From contig NZ_JAFYYT010000054.1 in NCBI RefSeq assembly GCF_017549005.1, positions 1 to 64,000 on the forward strand: a stretch of 64,000 nucleotides of DNA. The letters are read 5' to 3'. Under the pieces are notes generated by a model. It worked only from the letters and a program-made list of their open reading frames with translations. It ran no database searches and was not told the origin of the DNA. A program made the translations under genes and the position numbers. This document shows positions 61,854-64,000 of the stretch, piece after piece. Numbering within the stretch: position 1 is the stretch's first letter; each line of letters opens with the position of its first letter. This DNA is from Ruminococcus sp. (GTDB lineage: Bacteria > Bacillota > Clostridia > Oscillospirales > Ruminococcaceae).

Positions 61854-62315
61854 TCACTTTGCGTGTTTCATGACCGCTTTCAGCAGACCGAGAAACGCGG
61901 AATGGATAAAGGTACGGACAGCGATGATGATATGTCCGCCCATGAAGACATAACTGATGTACCTGTAGAAGCTTCTGCCGGCATTTCCTTCGTTCCTGCC
62001 GGTAAGCGCGTCAAGGTAGGCTCCCACGTTTTCGCCGCCGAAAGTGACGTACTGGACGAAAACGGAAAGGACCAGTGCAACGGTAAAGCCGAGGTTGAGC
62101 TTTGCGCTGTCAAGCCCTGCAAGTCCGGTTATAGGGTGGATATATCTTGTGAACAGGGACGTAAAAGCCAGAGAGATGAGGGTGCATATGGTCATGCGGA
62201 TAAAAGGGAAGCCGATATTATTGTCCGCTGCCCTTATAAAGCCGATATACAGGCATAGAAGCGGAACAAGGAACACGGTCAGCGAAAGGCAGAGATATCC
62301 TGTGAGTTTTTTCAT
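61854..62315 (-). CDS. membrane protein directly downstream of a T-box, 153 aa
   Basis: A small integral membrane protein with about four helices (YLCLSLTVFLVPLLCLYIGFI, MTICTLISLAFTSLF, LGFTVALVLSVFVQYVTF, YISYVFMGGHIIIAVRTFI). I do not recognise the family and it shows no amino-acid transporter signature. The ATG at 62315 follows GAGGGA, just past the T-box terminator. It is the first cistron of a same-strand run ending in tyrS. Control by uncharged tRNA is unexpected for such a protein unless it is only a passenger in the operon. Confidence 0.65.
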   Translation of the reverse strand: MKKLTGYLCLSLTVFLVPLLCLYIGFIRAADNNIGFPFIRMTICTLISLAFTSLFTRYIHPITGLAGLDSAKLNLGFTVALVLSVFVQYVTFGGENVGAYLDALTGRNEGNAGRSFYRYISYVFMGGHIIIAVRTFIHSAFLGLLKAVMKHAK

Positions 62316-62333
62316 GCTGTTCCCTCTTTTCCG

Positions 62334-62590
62334 AAAAAATAAAAGCCCCCGAACAGCGAAAGAACTGTCCGGGGGCGAAGTTACTCGCGGTACCACCCCG
62401 ATTTTTCCGTATAAACGGAACTCGAAAAGCTGTAACGGGCCTGCCCGTCCGCACCTACTGACGTTCAATGCGGCAACTCCCGAATGTAGGTCACTGTGCG
62501 CCGTCATTCCCTCACACCACACGGGAACTCTCTGTATCGGGCTCTGCACAGGTTTTATTCGTTCACAGTATTTGTACATTTATAATAGCA
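62334..62590 (-). promoter_or_regulatory. T-box leader (Tyr or Pro specifier) of the membrane-protein/tyrS run
   Basis: On the minus strand the leader has Stem I with an AGAGAG element and a GTTCCC...GGGAA apical stem. The specifier loop lies between GCACAG and ATTCG. The T-box GGGTGGTACCGCG is at 62398-62386. The terminator GCCCCCGGACAG / CTGTTCGGGGGC is at 62376-62345, followed by TTTTATTTTTT. The antiterminator uses the CGGGG before the T-box motif and the CCCCCG of the terminator. The specifier reads TGACCTAC: TAC (Tyr, 62488-62486) or CCT (Pro, 62490-62488), each followed by A. Confidence 0.9.
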
Positions 62591-62610
62591 TATCTTTTTT
62601 GTGTTGTCAA
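62582..62610 (-). promoter_or_regulatory. sigma-A promoter of the T-box operon
   Basis: On the minus strand TTGACA (62610-62605), a 17-nt spacer and TATTAT (62587-62582), placing the start close to the first base of Stem I. Confidence 0.8.
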
Positions 62611-62705
62611 GAGAAAAAAGTTTTGCGTTTTTTGCTGTTTTTTCTGAAAGGATAAAGGTATTTCGGTAAAAAACGTCAAAGCTCAAGTTTTTTTCGGCTT
62701 AGTAC

Positions 62706-62734
62706 TTGAAATTTAATGCTGATTGGTATATAAT
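62706..62734 (+). promoter_or_regulatory. sigma-A promoter of the DUF1846 gene
   Basis: TTGAAA (62706-62711), a 17-nt spacer and TATAAT (62729-62734). Confidence 0.75.
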
Positions 62735-62766
62735 AAATTATTATAGTTTAACGGGAGGAAGATAAA

Positions 62767-64000
62767 ATGAGTTTTAAGATCGGATTTGACAATGAAAAGT
62801 ACCTCAAGATGCAGTCAGAGCATATCCGTCAGCGCATTTCCCAGTTCGGCGACAAGCTTTACCTTGAATTCGGCGGTAAGCTTTTTGATGATTATCATGC
62901 TTCGAGAGTGCTGCCCGGATTCAAGCCTGACAGTAAGCTGCAGATGCTTTTACAGCTCAAGGACGACGCTGAGATAGTCATTGTCATCAATTCTGACGAT
63001 ATCGAGAAAAACAAGGTAAGAGGCGACCTCGGCATAACCTATGATATAGACGTTATCAGACTTTTCAACGTTTTCACAAAGATCGGACTTTATGTAAGCA
63101 GCGTAGTTCTCACGCGCTATGATGGTCAGCCCACTGCCGACGCTTTTCAGAAGCGCCTTGAAGCTCTCGGAGTAAAGGTTTACCACCATTACAGCATAAA
63201 GGGCTATCCTTCCAATTTACAGTATATAATAAGCGACGAGGGCTACGGAAGAAACGAATATATCGAGACCTCACGCAGGCTCGTTGTCGTTACGGCTCCC
63301 GGACCCGGAAGCGGTAAAATGGCTACCTGCCTTTCACAGCTCTACCATGAGCACAAGAGAGGCATCGACGCAGGCTATGCAAAGTTCGAGACCTTCCCGA
63401 TCTGGAACCTTCCTCTCCGTCACCCTGTCAATATTGCTTACGAGGCGGCTACCGCAGACCTTAACGACGTCAACATGATAGACCCGTTCCACCTCGAAGC
63501 ATATGGAAAAACTACCGTTAACTATAACCGTGATGTTGAGATATTCCCCGTTCTCAACGCTATGTTTGAAAAAATACTTGGCGAGTCTCCTTACAAGTCG
63601 CCTACGGATATGGGCGTAAATATGGCAGGAAACTGCATTATGGACGACGAAGCCGTTTCCGAAGCTGCAAGACAGGAGATAATCCGCCGTTATTATACAG
63701 GTATGTGCGAATACAGGAAGGGCCTTATTTCCGAAGACGAGGTAATGAAGCTCGAGCTCCTTATGAAACAGGCAAATGTCACCGTTGAGGACAGAAAGGT
63801 AGTATCCGCCGCTCTCGACAAGGAGAGGGCTACGGACGGCCCGGCGGCAGCTATGGAGCTTCCCGACGGAACTGTCCTTACGGGACGCACATCAAATCTT
63901 CTCGGAGCTGTTTCGGCTCTGCTGCTGAATGCACTCAAGCACTTTGCAAATATCGACGATGAGATACTGCTCATGTCGCCTCACGTTATCGAGCCGATAA
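62767..64000 (+). CDS. DUF1846 family protein (3' end outside the window)
   Basis: The first 411 residues of a protein of the DUF1846 (UPF0371) family, normally about 500 residues, so roughly 90 are missing past the window edge. Typical features are the N-terminus MSFKIGFDNEKYLKMQSEHI, the P-loop-like VVTAPGPGSGKMATCLSQLYHEH (about 180-200), FETFPIWNLPLRHPVN and the TDMGVNMAGNCI motif. Members form a nucleotide-binding-fold oligomer whose reaction is not established. GGGAGGA lies 9 nt before the ATG. The gene points away from the T-box operon. Confidence 0.92.
   Translation, partial: MSFKIGFDNEKYLKMQSEHIRQRISQFGDKLYLEFGGKLFDDYHASRVLPGFKPDSKLQMLLQLKDDAEIVIVINSDDIEKNKVRGDLGITYDIDVIRLFNVFTKIGLYVSSVVLTRYDGQPTADAFQKRLEALGVKVYHHYSIKGYPSNLQYIISDEGYGRNEYIETSRRLVVVTAPGPGSGKMATCLSQLYHEHKRGIDAGYAKFETFPIWNLPLRHPVNIAYEAATADLNDVNMIDPFHLEAYGKTTVNYNRDVEIFPVLNAMFEKILGESPYKSPTDMGVNMAGNCIMDDEAVSEAARQEIIRRYYTGMCEYRKGLISEDEVMKLELLMKQANVTVEDRKVVSAALDKERATDGPAAAMELPDGTVLTGRTSNLLGAVSALLLNALKHFANIDDEILLMSPHVIEPI

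Overview
The window looks like chromosome from a cellulosome-forming rumen or gut Ruminococcus, closest in style to R. flavefaciens or R. champanellensis. The reasons are type-I dockerin modules on four secreted or membrane proteins (a GH11/GH43 xylanase, a CotH kinase, a GH16 glucanase and a membrane protein with seven EF-hand loops), T-box leaders, sigma-A promoters with 17-nt spacers, and a SigI/RsgI pair. This is inferred from gene content; no 16S or marker comparison was possible. No prophage, transposase, CRISPR array or rRNA operon is visible.

Layout: 1-2650 holds an initiator tRNA, a small helix-hairpin-helix protein and two unknown proteins. 2894-15268 is rich in fibre degradation and signalling: a xylanase/arabinoxylanase with an internal dockerin, an ECF sigma factor with a membrane partner (6013-8524), a pseudouridine synthase, a second ECF sigma factor coupled to a membrane protein with a dockerin-like ectodomain (9512-12062), and a dockerin-bearing CotH kinase. 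15703-22941 holds a GGDEF protein, an SGNH lipoprotein, a U32-like protein, a proline-rich secreted protein and rsgI-sigI. 23077-37478 is mixed metabolism and transport (acyl-CoA synthetase and its cupin regulator, ABC-3 metal transporter, GH16 glucanase, MetY, glutamate dehydrogenase, DUF421/DUF4363). 37532-64000 is largely core: prfB, T-box valS, HtrA, CNNM/CorC protein, an MBOAT/SGNH/kinase operon, an NSS transporter, folD-lgt-M16-M16, an orphan prepilin, and a T-box-led operon ending in tyrS. The last gene (DUF1846) runs off the end.

The most interesting results are regulatory. (1) ACCCC-N19-CGTAAACT occurs with identical spacing upstream of sigI-rsgI, the adjacent proline-rich secreted protein and a distant lipoprotein; it fits a SigI promoter and defines a candidate local regulon. 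(2) An ECF sigma gene overlaps a single-pass membrane protein whose outer part carries seven dockerin/EF-hand loops, a possible sensor of cohesins or cellulosome state. (3) A T-box with a possible UAC (Tyr) specifier lies ahead of two unknown membrane proteins, and tyrS is the last gene of the same-strand run. Three sigma/membrane-partner pairs lie within 17 kb, interleaved with cellulosome genes.
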